Source of the DNA: Candidatus Bipolaricaulota bacterium
GTDB lineage: Bacteria > Bipolaricaulota > Bipolaricaulia > RBG-16-55-9 > DRXL01
DNA: 9,026 bases
Direction of reading: 5' to 3'
NCBI GenBank assembly: GCA_026414955.1
Contig: JAOAIA010000054.1
Coordinates: forward strand, 1-9,026
A program made the translations under genes and the position numbers. Position 1 is the first letter of the stretch. Each line of letters opens with the position of its first letter. Of this stretch, positions 1 through 5,886 are shown in pieces. The notes below the pieces were generated by a model. That model saw only the letters and a list, made by a program, of their open reading frames with translations. It did no database searches and was not told the DNA's origin.

Positions 1-19
1 AGATGTGTATAAGAGACAG
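1..19 (+). other. Tn5/Nextera mosaic-end adapter remnant (artefact)
   Basis: The first 19 bases equal the Tn5 mosaic end used in tagmentation libraries (AGATGTGTATAAGAGACAG). They are not genomic. The reading frame that runs into them on the minus strand (see 20-132) must not be extended through this sequence. Confidence 0.97.
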
Positions 20-132
20 GGAATGATAGTGATCGTCGTACTGACTTGCGCAACGCCCGACACGGCCAAGAGAGCCACTCCCAACACAACGACGCTTGCG
101 CGCTTGCACGCGCTCCAGAACCGATACGGCAT
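20..132 (-). CDS. Secreted protein, N-terminal fragment cut by contig end
   Basis: This partial minus-strand gene starts with ATG at 132-130 and runs off the genomic part of the contig after about 37 codons. The visible peptide begins MPYRFWSACKRASVVVLGVA. It has a short basic N-region (R4, K10, R11), a hydrophobic core (about residues 13-24) and an SGVAQ-like signal-peptidase site, so export is expected. After the likely cleavage site comes a beta-prone stretch (VSTTITII). That resembles the start of the mature part of the next upstream gene (QQTVSATAVIS at 223-1095), so the two may be paralogous exported proteins; this is inference. A GGGGTGAT ribosome-binding site lies 7 nt before the ATG. 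The gene lies downstream of the terminator at 167-209. Function is unknown. Confidence 0.6.
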
Positions 133-166
133 AGCAGAGATCACCCCTTGAATTTTAAAAGAATCG

Positions 167-209
167 CCCCCGCAGTGAGAGCTTATTATATATACTCAGA
201 CTGCGGGGG
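167..209 (-). terminator. Hairpin terminator after the exported-protein gene
   Basis: There is a perfect 10-bp inverted repeat, CCCCCGCAGT (167-176) against ACTGCGGGGG (200-209), with an AT-rich 23-nt loop. It lies 13 nt past the stop codon of the gene at 223-1095. Read on the minus strand it is followed by CGATTCTTTTAAAATT, a modest U-rich run, which fits a rho-independent terminator. The loop read on the minus strand contains TATAAT. I find no matching -35, so I do not call a promoter there. Confidence 0.65.
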
Positions 210-222
210 TTGAGTTTCACGC

Positions 223-1095
223 TTAGCCAGCTAACGAGAGCACAAACGGCATCGTCGGCCCGCCCACTTTGATGACTAACACGAAGAAGACAACTCCCGG
301 GACTGGCCCGCCCCCAAACGTCGTGAACGGGGCAAAGAGCGCCGGACGGTCACAGAAGACGGTCAGCCCGCCCCCCGGCGGCGGCACCGAAAAACACGTC
401 GCCAACGTGGGAAGCCCTACCACCCACAAGACGACCGGCACCAACGGGCGATCATACGTCACCGCGGCGCGCAGTTGCCCCGTCCCAGAGCTGACCCAGT
501 ACGCGATGGCTTGCAGACCCGGCCCTAAAGCCCCCAACACCAACGGGTCGTCAGCGTCGCCGATCTTGGGCTTGTCTTGAGTACCCTGGACCTCGACCGT
601 CACACCAGCCGCTTGCAACGCCGCGATGAGCTGCTGCGGGTTCATCCCCGGTGTGAGCGGCGGCAAGCCCGGCGGCAGCGTCGGCTGCCCCGCCGGGGGT
701 TGGGGGGGCTGCTGCCCCGCCACGCTCGCCAAGATCGTGCCACACTCGTACTTGACCTCTTGTCCCACAGGGACGGTCAGCTCTAATGCCGTCGCTTGTC
801 CCGCGGTCGCGACGAACGCCCCGCGCACTTGCAGATGTGTCGGGATAGCGCGCAACTCAAACCTAAATTCGCGCTTGGTCTCGACGGGGATGAGAATAGG
901 CGGGGCGAAGAGCTGCGTAGCCAAGAGCGTCTGGCCTTGCAGCCAGTTTAGCTGCACGATCTGCACGCCGCCGCGACAAGTCAAATTACTGATCACCGCC
1001 GTAGCAGAGACCGTCTGCTGGGCCAACGGCCCATAGCCCAGCCCCACGAGCAAAGCCCCAACCAACCCGACCAACAGCCACATCCGACGCGTCAT
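223..1095 (-). CDS. Exported protein of unknown function with Pro-rich linker
   Basis: This is a 290-residue protein starting with ATG at 1095-1093. That start is chosen because a strong AGGAGGAGG lies about 8 nt upstream and a typical signal peptide follows (MTRRMW, then a hydrophobic core at about residues 5-20, cleavage near LAQQ). The frame stays open upstream to 1239, but that extension would overlap the preceding dehydrogenase gene and has no signal-like start. Regions in order: signal peptide 1-26; a beta-rich N-terminal domain about 28-124 with Cys40 and Cys118; a Pro/Gly/Gln-rich linker about 127-152; a short helix about 152-163; and a hydrophobic, Gly/Pro-rich C-terminal domain about 180-290 with Cys234 and Cys248. 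The two cysteine pairs could form one disulphide per domain. No enzyme motif is visible and no family is recognised. It is 49 nt downstream of the dehydrogenase gene and ends at the terminator at 167-209. Confidence 0.75.
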   Translation of the reverse strand: MTRRMWLLVGLVGALLVGLGYGPLAQQTVSATAVISNLTCRGGVQIVQLNWLQGQTLLATQLFAPPILIPVETKREFRFELRAIPTHLQVRGAFVATAGQATALELTVPVGQEVKYECGTILASVAGQQPPQPPAGQPTLPPGLPPLTPGMNPQQLIAALQAAGVTVEVQGTQDKPKIGDADDPLVLGALGPGLQAIAYWVSSGTGQLRAAVTYDRPLVPVVLWVVGLPTLATCFSVPPPGGGLTVFCDRPALFAPFTTFGGGPVPGVVFFVLVIKVGGPTMPFVLSLAG

Positions 1096-1127
1096 AGACG
1101 ATCCTCCTCCTGTCGTTGATAGAGTTA

Positions 1128-1147
1128 TAGGGGCGTACGTGCCCCTA
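1128..1147. repeat. Perfect 7-bp inverted repeat at the dehydrogenase stop codon
   Basis: TAGGGGC (1128-1134) and GCCCCTA (1141-1147) flank a 6-nt loop, GTACGT. The TAG stop of the dehydrogenase gene lies within one arm. No T-run follows on the minus strand (TATAACTCTATC), so it is a poor intrinsic terminator. GC-rich GGGGC/GCCCC palindromes of this type often occur as dispersed repeats, and one copy in a window cannot show that. It could attenuate or protect the mRNA between the dehydrogenase and exported-protein genes. Confidence 0.5.
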
Positions 1148-2206
1148 CGACGCTTCCCGATGTTGCGCGCGCAGGCGCTCCTCGGCAATGCGATCGGCGA
1201 CGCGATGCGGGGCCAGCCCCTCGCGCCGCGAGATCTCAAAGATCTTCAGCAGCCGCCCGTAGATCTTCTCCGTCTCGTGCAGGGCTTTCTCTACTGAACC
1301 GCCGAGGAGGTCTTGCACTCCGGCGATAAGCCCTCCCGCATTGATAACGTAATCTGGCGCATACAGAATCCCAAACTCGTGCAGTCTATCCCCGTGTCGC
1401 GGCTCCTTCAGTTGATTGTTCGCTGACCCGGCGACGATCTTGCAATTGAGCAAGGGCAGCGTGGTGTCGTTGATAATCCCCCCAAGCGCGCAGGGCACGA
1501 ACGCGTCGCACTCGACAGCGTAGATCGCTTCCGGGGGCTCGACGACTCTGACGCCGAACTCGCTCTGCACGATCTCCAGTGCCCGACGATCAATATCGCT
1601 CACGAGGAGCTTGGCTCCTTCGGCAGCGAGCAATTTGATGAGATAGTACCCGACTTTCCCCGCCCCTTGCACCGCGAGCGTGCGCCCCTTGAGAGAGCTA
1701 TTCCCAAAGACTGTTTGGAAGCACGCCTTTAAGCCGTACACGACCCCGTGGGCCGTGACGGTGGAGAGATCGCGGGTGACGCCCTTAGCCCCGGCCAAAA
1801 ACTTCGTCTCGCGCATCATGACTTCGAGGTCCTCAGCACTGATCCCCACGTCTTCCCCGGTCATAAAGCGCCCGTCGAACTGCTGCACGACGCGCGCATA
1901 GGCGCGCAAAAGCTCTGGGGTCTTCTCGCGCTTGGGATCGCCTACGATGACCCCCTTGCCGCCCCCGAAGGGCAGTTCAGCGAGCGCGCACTTGTAGCTC
2001 ATCGCTTGGGCTAATTTGAGCGCGTCTTCGAGTGCAACTTCCCAGCTCTGGTAGGGATAGAAGCGTGTCCCGCCGGTCGCCGGCCCCAGCGCCGTGCTAT
2101 GAATGACGATGATCGTCTTCAGTCCCGTCGCTGGGTCGCTGTAATAATGCACTTCTTGGGGAGCGTACTGAGCGATCAGCTCATGAGCGTTTTTCGCCGT
2201 CTTCAT
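1145..2206 (-). CDS. Leucine dehydrogenase-like Glu/Leu/Phe/Val dehydrogenase
   Basis: This is a 353-residue NAD(P)-dependent amino-acid dehydrogenase of the Glu/Leu/Phe/Val family, closest by eye to leucine dehydrogenase. It would deaminate a branched-chain amino acid to its 2-oxo acid and ammonium in the cytoplasm, or run in reverse. Seen in the sequence: the substrate-domain glycine motif GPATGGTR (41-48); catalytic-type lysines K72 and K84 (in LPFGGGKG, 78-85); the catalytic Asp in TGEDVG (D119); the Rossmann motif QGAGKVG (180-186) with an acidic residue ending strand 2 (D204); and VINAGG (288-293). The length fits leucine dehydrogenase (about 350-370) and not the larger glutamate dehydrogenases (over 410). 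The ATG overlaps the PAP2 stop by ATGA, which implies translational coupling. Substrate choice among Leu, Val, Ile and Phe cannot be fixed from sequence alone. It is the last gene of the greA-lysS-PAP2 run. Confidence 0.9.
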   Translation of the reverse strand: MKTAKNAHELIAQYAPQEVHYYSDPATGLKTIIVIHSTALGPATGGTRFYPYQSWEVALEDALKLAQAMSYKCALAELPFGGGKGVIVGDPKREKTPELLRAYARVVQQFDGRFMTGEDVGISAEDLEVMMRETKFLAGAKGVTRDLSTVTAHGVVYGLKACFQTVFGNSSLKGRTLAVQGAGKVGYYLIKLLAAEGAKLLVSDIDRRALEIVQSEFGVRVVEPPEAIYAVECDAFVPCALGGIINDTTLPLLNCKIVAGSANNQLKEPRHGDRLHEFGILYAPDYVINAGGLIAGVQDLLGGSVEKALHETEKIYGRLLKIFEISRREGLAPHRVADRIAEERLRAQHREAS

Positions 2207-2808
2207 AGTCGCAGAATCCTTTCCAGAATGGGTAAGAGAAATGCGCTGGAGAGCATGCCGAGCAGCGCGCCGCTCAGAACATCCGAGGGGTAGTGCTCGG
2301 CCATGTGAATCCGTGAGATCGCGATCACGCTCGCGGCACTGTACGCTGCTATCTGGACAGGGAGGACGGGGTAGAAGTGCGAGAGCGCATAGGCGATCCC
2401 AAACGACGTCGTCGCGTGCCCTGAGGGGAACGAATACGTGTCGAGCAAGCGATAGCCCAACTCATGCGCTGCGGGGGTATAGAGCGGCCGCGCGCGCTTG
2501 AAGACAAATTTTAAGAAGCGAAAGAGCGCAATGTTAATAATCGTGATCGCGAACGCCACCATCACGTACTTGCGATCCAGCGGCGTCCCCCAGATCAGTA
2601 TAAATAACCCCACAAGCCCCCAGAGATAACCGTCGCCAAAGTACGTCGCGACGACCATCGCTGGGGAGAGTTTTTTCAGAAGCCGATTGGCTTGAACGAA
2701 TCGCAGGTATCTCTCATCCCACAGCACGATCGTGTAGGGCAATATATCAGCGAGATAGTGATAGAGTGCGAGGAATCTCTTTTGTATGGCTGTTTGTGTC
2801 CGGCCCAT
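2203..2808 (-). CDS. PAP2-family membrane phosphatase
   Basis: This is a 201-residue integral membrane phosphatase of the PAP2 (type 2 phosphatidic acid phosphatase) superfamily. All three signature motifs are intact: K-x6-RP at K100 to RP107-108, PSGH at 128-131, and SR-x5-H-x3-D at SR165-166, H172 and D176. H131 and H172 correspond to the catalytic acid and nucleophile. About five to six membrane segments can be picked out (near 52-74, 80-98, 131-146, 149-163 and 176-195), after a basic, cytosolic-looking N-terminus. Bacterial members hydrolyse undecaprenyl pyrophosphate, phosphatidylglycerol phosphate or other lipid phosphates; the substrate here is undetermined. The ATG lies 1 nt after the lysS stop, with GGGGGAG just upstream inside the lysS end, and its own stop overlaps the next gene. 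Co-expression with lysS therefore seems certain, although no functional link is obvious. Confidence 0.92.
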   Translation of the reverse strand: MGRTQTAIQKRFLALYHYLADILPYTIVLWDERYLRFVQANRLLKKLSPAMVVATYFGDGYLWGLVGLFILIWGTPLDRKYVMVAFAITIINIALFRFLKFVFKRARPLYTPAAHELGYRLLDTYSFPSGHATTSFGIAYALSHFYPVLPVQIAAYSAASVIAISRIHMAEHYPSDVLSGALLGMLSSAFLLPILERILRL

Positions 2809-2809
2809 A

Positions 2810-4297
2810 TTACGCTCCCCCTTCGCTCTTGGGACGCAGCGCCGGGAAGAGAATCACTTCACGGATGGACGGCGCGTCGGTCAAGATCATAGTCAGCCTA
2901 TCTATGCCGATCCCCAGGCCCCCTGTGGGCGGCATCCCGTACTCGAGCGCCGTGAGAAAATCTTCGTCGAGGGGCTGGGTCTCTTCGTCGCCGGCACGGT
3001 GCATCGCCTCTTGAGCGAGAAACCGTTCGCGTTGGTCGAGGGGATCGTTCAGCTCCGAGAACGCATTCCCAAACTCCATCGCCCCGATGAACGGCTCAAA
3101 GCGTTCGACGAATCTGGGGTTATCGCGCTTCTTCTTGGCCAACGGCGACAATTCTATGGGATAATCGAGCACGAACGTCGGATGGATGAGCTTGGGCTCG
3201 ACATAAGTTTTTAATAACTCGTCGACTTGTTTGCCCCAAGTCGGCTGCGGGTCTACGGTCAGGTTGCGGCGCGCGATCTCGGCGCGCAGCTCTGAGAGCG
3301 TCTGATATCTCTCAATATCAATGCCGGTGTGCTCTACGATTGCCTCGCGGAAGCCGACGCGCCTCCACGGCGGAGTTAAATCTATCTCCTGGCCCTGATA
3401 GAGAATGCGCGTCGAGCCTAAGACTTCCTTGGCGATCTGGAAGATCATGCGTTCTGTTAAAGCCATCATATCGTTATAATCTGCATAAGCCCAGTAGCAC
3501 TCCATCTGAGTGAATTCGGGGTTGTGCTTGGTGCTGATGCCCTCATTGCGAAAATCTTTGCCGATCTCGTAGACTTTCTCTAGTCCCCCGATGATGAGAC
3601 GCTTCAGATAGAGTTCGTCGGATATTCTCAGATAGAGCGTTGTGTCGAGGGCATTGTGATAGGTCGTAAACGGCTTGGCCGACGCGCCGCCGTAGAGGGG
3701 CTGCAAGATCGGGGTCTCGACTTCTAGGAAGCCTTCAGCGTCTAAGAACCTTCTCATGGCGCTGACGATGCGGCTGCGGGTGATGGCAATCCGTCGCGCG
3801 TGCTCGTTCGCGATTAAATCGAGATAGCGTTGACGATAACGGATCTCGATGTCGTGGAGGCCGTGCCATTTTTCGGGCAGCGGACGCAGGGCCTTCGCTA
3901 AGAGCGTGAACTCTTCGACGCGCACGGACAGCTCGCCCTTCTTGGTGCGGAAGACCAGCCCGCAGACCCCCAAGAAATCCCCAATGTCTATCTGGGTAAA
4001 GAGTTCATAACGTTCGTCCCCGAGGATATCGGCCGTGCCGTGGAGCTGGATGCGCCCGGAGCCATCGCGTAAGTCTAAGAAAGAAGCGCCGCCCATCACT
4101 CTACGAGCGGTGACCCGCCCAGCGACGCGCGCGTGGGTCGTGCTCTCGCTGCCGGCGGGCAGATCGCGAAAGTTTTTTTGCAGGTCTTCGGCGAGATGGG
4201 TGCGCGCGAACCTCGTGGGGTACGGGTCAATGCCGCGCTGCTGCCATTGCCTCAGCTTGCGCAGGCGTTCTTCGCGGAGGGGATTGCTGGCGTCCAT
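2810..4297 (-). CDS. lysS: Lysyl-tRNA synthetase, class II
   Basis: This 495-residue cytoplasmic enzyme charges tRNA-Lys with lysine using ATP. An N-terminal basic helix (about 5-25) is followed by an OB-fold anticodon-binding domain (about 55-135) and the class II catalytic core. Motif 1 is around MRRFLDAEGFLEVETPIL (181-198). Motif 2 is FRNEGIS with HNPEFTQME (249-266). Motif 3 is GLGIGIDRLTM (460-470), carrying the ATP-binding arginine. The length matches bacterial LysS (about 490-510). The start is ATG 4297-4295, which gives the usual N-terminus beginning MDASNPLREERLRKL. The frame is open further upstream to 4483, but that part is a shadow of greA. A weak GGGAT precedes the ATG. It sits 25 nt after greA and 1 nt before the PAP2 gene, in one operon. 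greA-lysS adjacency is a recurrent bacterial arrangement. Confidence 0.97.
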   Translation of the reverse strand: MDASNPLREERLRKLRQWQQRGIDPYPTRFARTHLAEDLQKNFRDLPAGSESTTHARVAGRVTARRVMGGASFLDLRDGSGRIQLHGTADILGDERYELFTQIDIGDFLGVCGLVFRTKKGELSVRVEEFTLLAKALRPLPEKWHGLHDIEIRYRQRYLDLIANEHARRIAITRSRIVSAMRRFLDAEGFLEVETPILQPLYGGASAKPFTTYHNALDTTLYLRISDELYLKRLIIGGLEKVYEIGKDFRNEGISTKHNPEFTQMECYWAYADYNDMMALTERMIFQIAKEVLGSTRILYQGQEIDLTPPWRRVGFREAIVEHTGIDIERYQTLSELRAEIARRNLTVDPQPTWGKQVDELLKTYVEPKLIHPTFVLDYPIELSPLAKKKRDNPRFVERFEPFIGAMEFGNAFSELNDPLDQRERFLAQEAMHRAGDEETQPLDEDFLTALEYGMPPTGGLGIGIDRLTMILTDAPSIREVILFPALRPKSEGGA

Positions 4298-4322
4298 GAG
4301 ATCCCACGGTGAGGGGAAGCCC

Positions 4323-4805
4323 TTAGCGTTCGATGCCCAAGATCTTGTAGCGCACGATGCCGCGCGGGGTCTCGACGATGATCTCAGAGCCTTTGCGCTG
4401 CCCCATGAGGGCGCGGCCCACGGGGGATTCCGTCGAGATCTTGTTCTGTTCGGGATCGGCTTCGGCCGGGCTGACCAGCTCATACGTCTCGGTCTTGTTG
4501 GTCTTCAAGTCCTTCAGGACCACATGCGAGCCCAGCCCCACAGACTTCGTGCTGATCTGGCTCTCATCCAAGATGACGGCCTTCTCCAGCAGTTCTTCTA
4601 GGCGGCGCACCTCGGCTTCGTAGTAGTCCTGCTCGCGCTTGATATCCAAATACTCTTTGTTCTCCCGCAGCTCTGCCCCGTGCTCTTTGGCGAGCTTGAG
4701 CTTTTTGGGCAGTTCTTCGTAGAGAATCTTTCGGTATTCTTCGAGCTTCTTCTTCTTCAGCTCGTAGCCTTCCGGCGTCAAGACGATCTCTTCGGTCGTT
4801 TCCAT
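4323..4805 (-). CDS. greA: Transcription elongation factor GreA
   Basis: This 160-residue factor inserts its coiled coil into the RNA polymerase secondary channel and stimulates cleavage of backtracked RNA. The N-terminal antiparallel coiled coil spans about 8-80, with its tip around 43-50. The C-terminal FKBP-like domain (about 85-158) shows the family features SPVGRALMG (126-134) and TPRGIVRYKIL (145-155). One oddity: where most GreA tips read G-D-L-x-E-N, this one reads G-A-E-L-R-E-N (43-49). By hand alignment to E. coli GreA that is one extra residue and a Glu (E45) in place of the tip Asp; the second acidic residue is kept (E48). AGGAGGGG lies about 8 nt before the ATG. It is the first gene of the greA-lysS-PAP2-dehydrogenase run, with a promoter at 4898-4926. 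Confidence 0.95.
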   Translation of the reverse strand: METTEEIVLTPEGYELKKKKLEEYRKILYEELPKKLKLAKEHGAELRENKEYLDIKREQDYYEAEVRRLEELLEKAVILDESQISTKSVGLGSHVVLKDLKTNKTETYELVSPAEADPEQNKISTESPVGRALMGQRKGSEIIVETPRGIVRYKILGIER

Positions 4806-4833
4806 AGCGCCTGCCCCTCCTCGTTTCTCATTC

Positions 4834-4857
4834 GGAACGTGAGCATCGTGACGTTCC
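4834..4857. repeat. Inverted repeat in the greA 5' leader
   Basis: GGAACGT (4834-4840) and ACGTTCC (4851-4857) form a perfect 7-bp stem with a 10-nt loop. It lies 28 nt upstream of the greA ATG and downstream of the predicted start of transcription. No T-run follows in the minus direction. It could be an mRNA hairpin or a protein-binding dyad. Confidence 0.5.
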
Positions 4858-4897
4858 AGTTGGATATCTACTTCGGGTTGGGGTCGGTGTGCCCTCT

Positions 4898-4926
4898 ACT
4901 ATAGCAAAACTTCCTCGGGAGTGCAA
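4898..4926 (-). promoter_or_regulatory. Extended -10 promoter for greA operon
   Basis: On the minus strand there is a TTGCAC -35-like hexamer (4926-4921), a 17-nt spacer and TATAGT (4903-4898). The -10 is preceded by TG at the extended -10 position (TGCTATAGT). The -10 matches consensus at five of six positions, and the TG compensates for the weaker -35. The predicted start near 4891 gives a leader of about 85 nt containing the 4834-4857 hairpin. It would let greA-lysS be transcribed independently of rnpA. Confidence 0.55.
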
Positions 4927-4935
4927 GGACGGACT

Positions 4936-4952
4936 CCGTTCCTCAAGAACGG
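4936..4952. repeat. Short hairpin after rnpA
   Basis: CCGTTC (4936-4941) and GAACGG (4947-4952) make a 6-bp stem with a 5-nt loop, 15 nt beyond the rnpA stop. The minus strand has no T-tract after it, so it is not a convincing intrinsic terminator. It is recorded as the only structure between rnpA and the greA promoter. Confidence 0.3.
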
Positions 4953-4967
4953 TGCACGGTTCCGAGT

Positions 4968-5315
4968 TCAACGGTTTTCTCTGAGGGCTATCAGGGCTTC
5001 TACAAAGCGTTGGCGGAGCTGCTCGTTGGAGAGCGTGGCGGCGGTGGAGCGCGGCTGGACGATCAGATCAAGCCTGCCAGTCAGCTCTGGGTGTAGGCGG
5101 AACGTCTCGCGTATGATGCGCTTGATGCGATTGCGCACATGGGCCTTGCCCAGCTTCTTGCTGATGCTGAGGCCGAGCCGGCCCGGCTCCGGTGGGTGTT
5201 TGCGCACATAAAAGACGCGAAAGAACTCGTCTTTATAGAGCTGGCCGTGCTCGTAAATATACGCGAAATCGCTCCGTGAGCGAATGCGCTGTGCGCGCGA
5301 AAACTTGAAAGACAC
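4968..5315 (-). CDS. rnpA: Ribonuclease P protein component
   Basis: This 115-residue basic protein assists the RNase P RNA in maturing tRNA 5' ends. The diagnostic RNR helix is present: RNRIKRIIRETFR (61-73), preceded by LGLSISKKLGKAHV (48-60), the usual beta-strand and Lys/Gly region. The length is typical (about 110-130). The start is GTG at 5315-5313: an in-frame TAG lies four codons upstream and no ATG follows before conserved sequence, so GTG is the only workable start. The ribosome-binding site is weak (TTAGG). Context is unusual. In most bacteria rpmH lies immediately upstream and yidD/yidC downstream; here the upstream 122 nt lead to a divergent gene and the downstream gene is greA. 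A weak divergent promoter is suggested at 5350-5378. Confidence 0.95.
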   Translation of the reverse strand: MSFKFSRAQRIRSRSDFAYIYEHGQLYKDEFFRVFYVRKHPPEPGRLGLSISKKLGKAHVRNRIKRIIRETFRLHPELTGRLDLIVQPRSTAATLSNEQLRQRFVEALIALRENR

Positions 5316-5349
5316 GAAACTAGCCTAACAGCTAAATAATGGGGGTGCA

Positions 5350-5378
5350 AATATCATGATGTAGTGATTTGACCGCAA
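5350..5378 (-). promoter_or_regulatory. rnpA: Possible rnpA promoter
   Basis: On the minus strand, TTGCGG (5378-5373), a 17-nt spacer and GATATT (5355-5350) form a weak sigma70-like pair. It would start near 5343, about 28 nt before the rnpA GTG. An 8-bp palindrome, ATCATGAT (5353-5360), overlaps the -10. The -35 overlaps the -35 of the opposite promoter at 5369-5374. The element matches are modest. Confidence 0.3.
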
Positions 5379-5398
5379 GGGGGAGGCAAATGTAGACT
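5369..5398 (+). promoter_or_regulatory. Promoter of the small membrane/coiled-coil gene
   Basis: On the plus strand, TTGACC (5369-5374, five of six) is followed by an 18-nt spacer and TAGACT (5393-5398, four of six). The predicted start near 5405 leaves a leader of about 33 nt that contains the AGGGGGGG ribosome-binding site. It is arranged back-to-back with the possible rnpA promoter. Confidence 0.45.
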
Positions 5399-5437
5399 CC
5401 TCACCATCATTAAGGTTGTTAAGAGGGGGGGAACCGT

Positions 5438-5737
5438 TTGGATTTGCTTGCCCTCATCGTGATCTTTGTGCTGGCCGTTGGAGCCGGGGGAGCGACTTTT
5501 ATCTTGTTGCGATGGTGGGGTAGGCGAGAGGAGCCTACTATTGAGAAGCTAGAGAGAGACCTTAAGGAGCTAGAGATCAAGTATAAAGACTTGGCAAGGC
5601 GTTTCAAGAAGATCAAAGCTCTGGACAAGGCACAATTGGAATTGATCAAACGGGTCATCCAAGATGAATCGAGAAAATCTCTGGTGAGTTTGTTCTTTAT
5701 GATGGCCGCTTTGATTATCCAAAGATTTTTCGATTAG
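5438..5737 (+). CDS. Small membrane protein with coiled coil, unknown function
   Basis: This is the only plus-strand gene. It encodes 99 residues from a TTG start (5438-5440), which is forced because an in-frame TAA lies at 5420-5422. A strong GAGGGGGGG site ends about 6 nt before the TTG. The protein has an N-terminal membrane anchor (about 3-25), a positive RWWGRR cap suggesting an N-out, C-in topology, and a highly charged heptad-like helix (about 31-79, with EKLERDLKELE and RRFKKIKALDKAQLELI) predicted to be a coiled coil. A second hydrophobic stretch (81-97) could be an amphipathic or membrane helix. The composition is AT-richer than its neighbours. Its TAG stop overlaps the stop of the convergent ORF at 5734-5886 by sharing TTAG. 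No family is recognised. Small scaffold or membrane-organising proteins look like this, but that is only resemblance. Confidence 0.7.
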   Translation: MDLLALIVIFVLAVGAGGATFILLRWWGRREEPTIEKLERDLKELEIKYKDLARRFKKIKALDKAQLELIKRVIQDESRKSLVSLFFMMAALIIQRFFD

Positions 5738-5886
5738 GAGCTGATTTCGGGAAGGAATGCCGCCTTGATGAGATCCTCAGCCGTTATGCTCTGTGTTTCA
5801 TAAACTAACCAACCGAGTTGCTTATCTGTCTTCGCAGGGACACGCACCACCCAACTCTGGCTGCGTTCAGCAAAAAAAAAGCTCAT
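5734..5886 (-). CDS. Small unrecognised ORF, 50 residues (second of a pair)
   Basis: This 50-codon ORF starts at ATG 5886-5884 and overlaps the stop of the upstream small ORF as TAATG. It ends with TAA at 5736-5734, tail-to-tail with the plus-strand gene. The peptide begins MSFFFAERSQSWVVRVPAKT and continues with a strand-rich core (QLGWLVYET, 24-32) and a short helix (ITAEDLIKAAFLP, 34-46), giving a compact beta-alpha pattern. Codons 3-5 are nine consecutive T on the coding strand (A9 on plus, 5872-5880), a slippage-prone tract where one indel would abolish the protein. The upstream ORF offers no clear Shine-Dalgarno, so translation probably depends on re-initiation after the 43-codon ORF. 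No function is recognised. The tight pair with a strong promoter is what supports it as a gene. Confidence 0.5.
   Translation of the reverse strand: MSFFFAERSQSWVVRVPAKTDKQLGWLVYETQSITAEDLIKAAFLPEISS

Noticed and set aside
626..1036. Plus-strand open frame opposite the exported-protein gene
   Set aside because: Shadow frame in GC-rich DNA; no ribosome-binding site, low-complexity composition, and the minus strand has a convincing gene.
1096..1239. N-terminal extension of the exported protein back to 1239
   Set aside because: It would overlap the dehydrogenase gene by almost 100 nt, is Arg-rich shadow sequence, and bypasses a strong ribosome-binding site and signal peptide at 1095.
2786..3214. 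Plus-strand open frame opposite the lysS 3' end
   Set aside because: Shadow of LysS on the opposite strand, with no family features.
4298..4483. Extension of LysS by 62 residues upstream
   Set aside because: The segment is antiframe sequence within greA, rich in Ser/Arg/Pro, and unlike any LysS N-terminus.
4035..4601. Long plus-strand open frame opposite lysS/greA
   Set aside because: Spans two well-identified genes on the other strand and shows only antisense composition.
4936..4952. Intrinsic terminator after rnpA
   Set aside because: The stem is only 6 bp and no T-run follows; kept as a hairpin only.
5316..5437. rpmH upstream of rnpA
   Set aside because: All minus-strand frames were read; no L34-like Lys/Arg-rich peptide is present.
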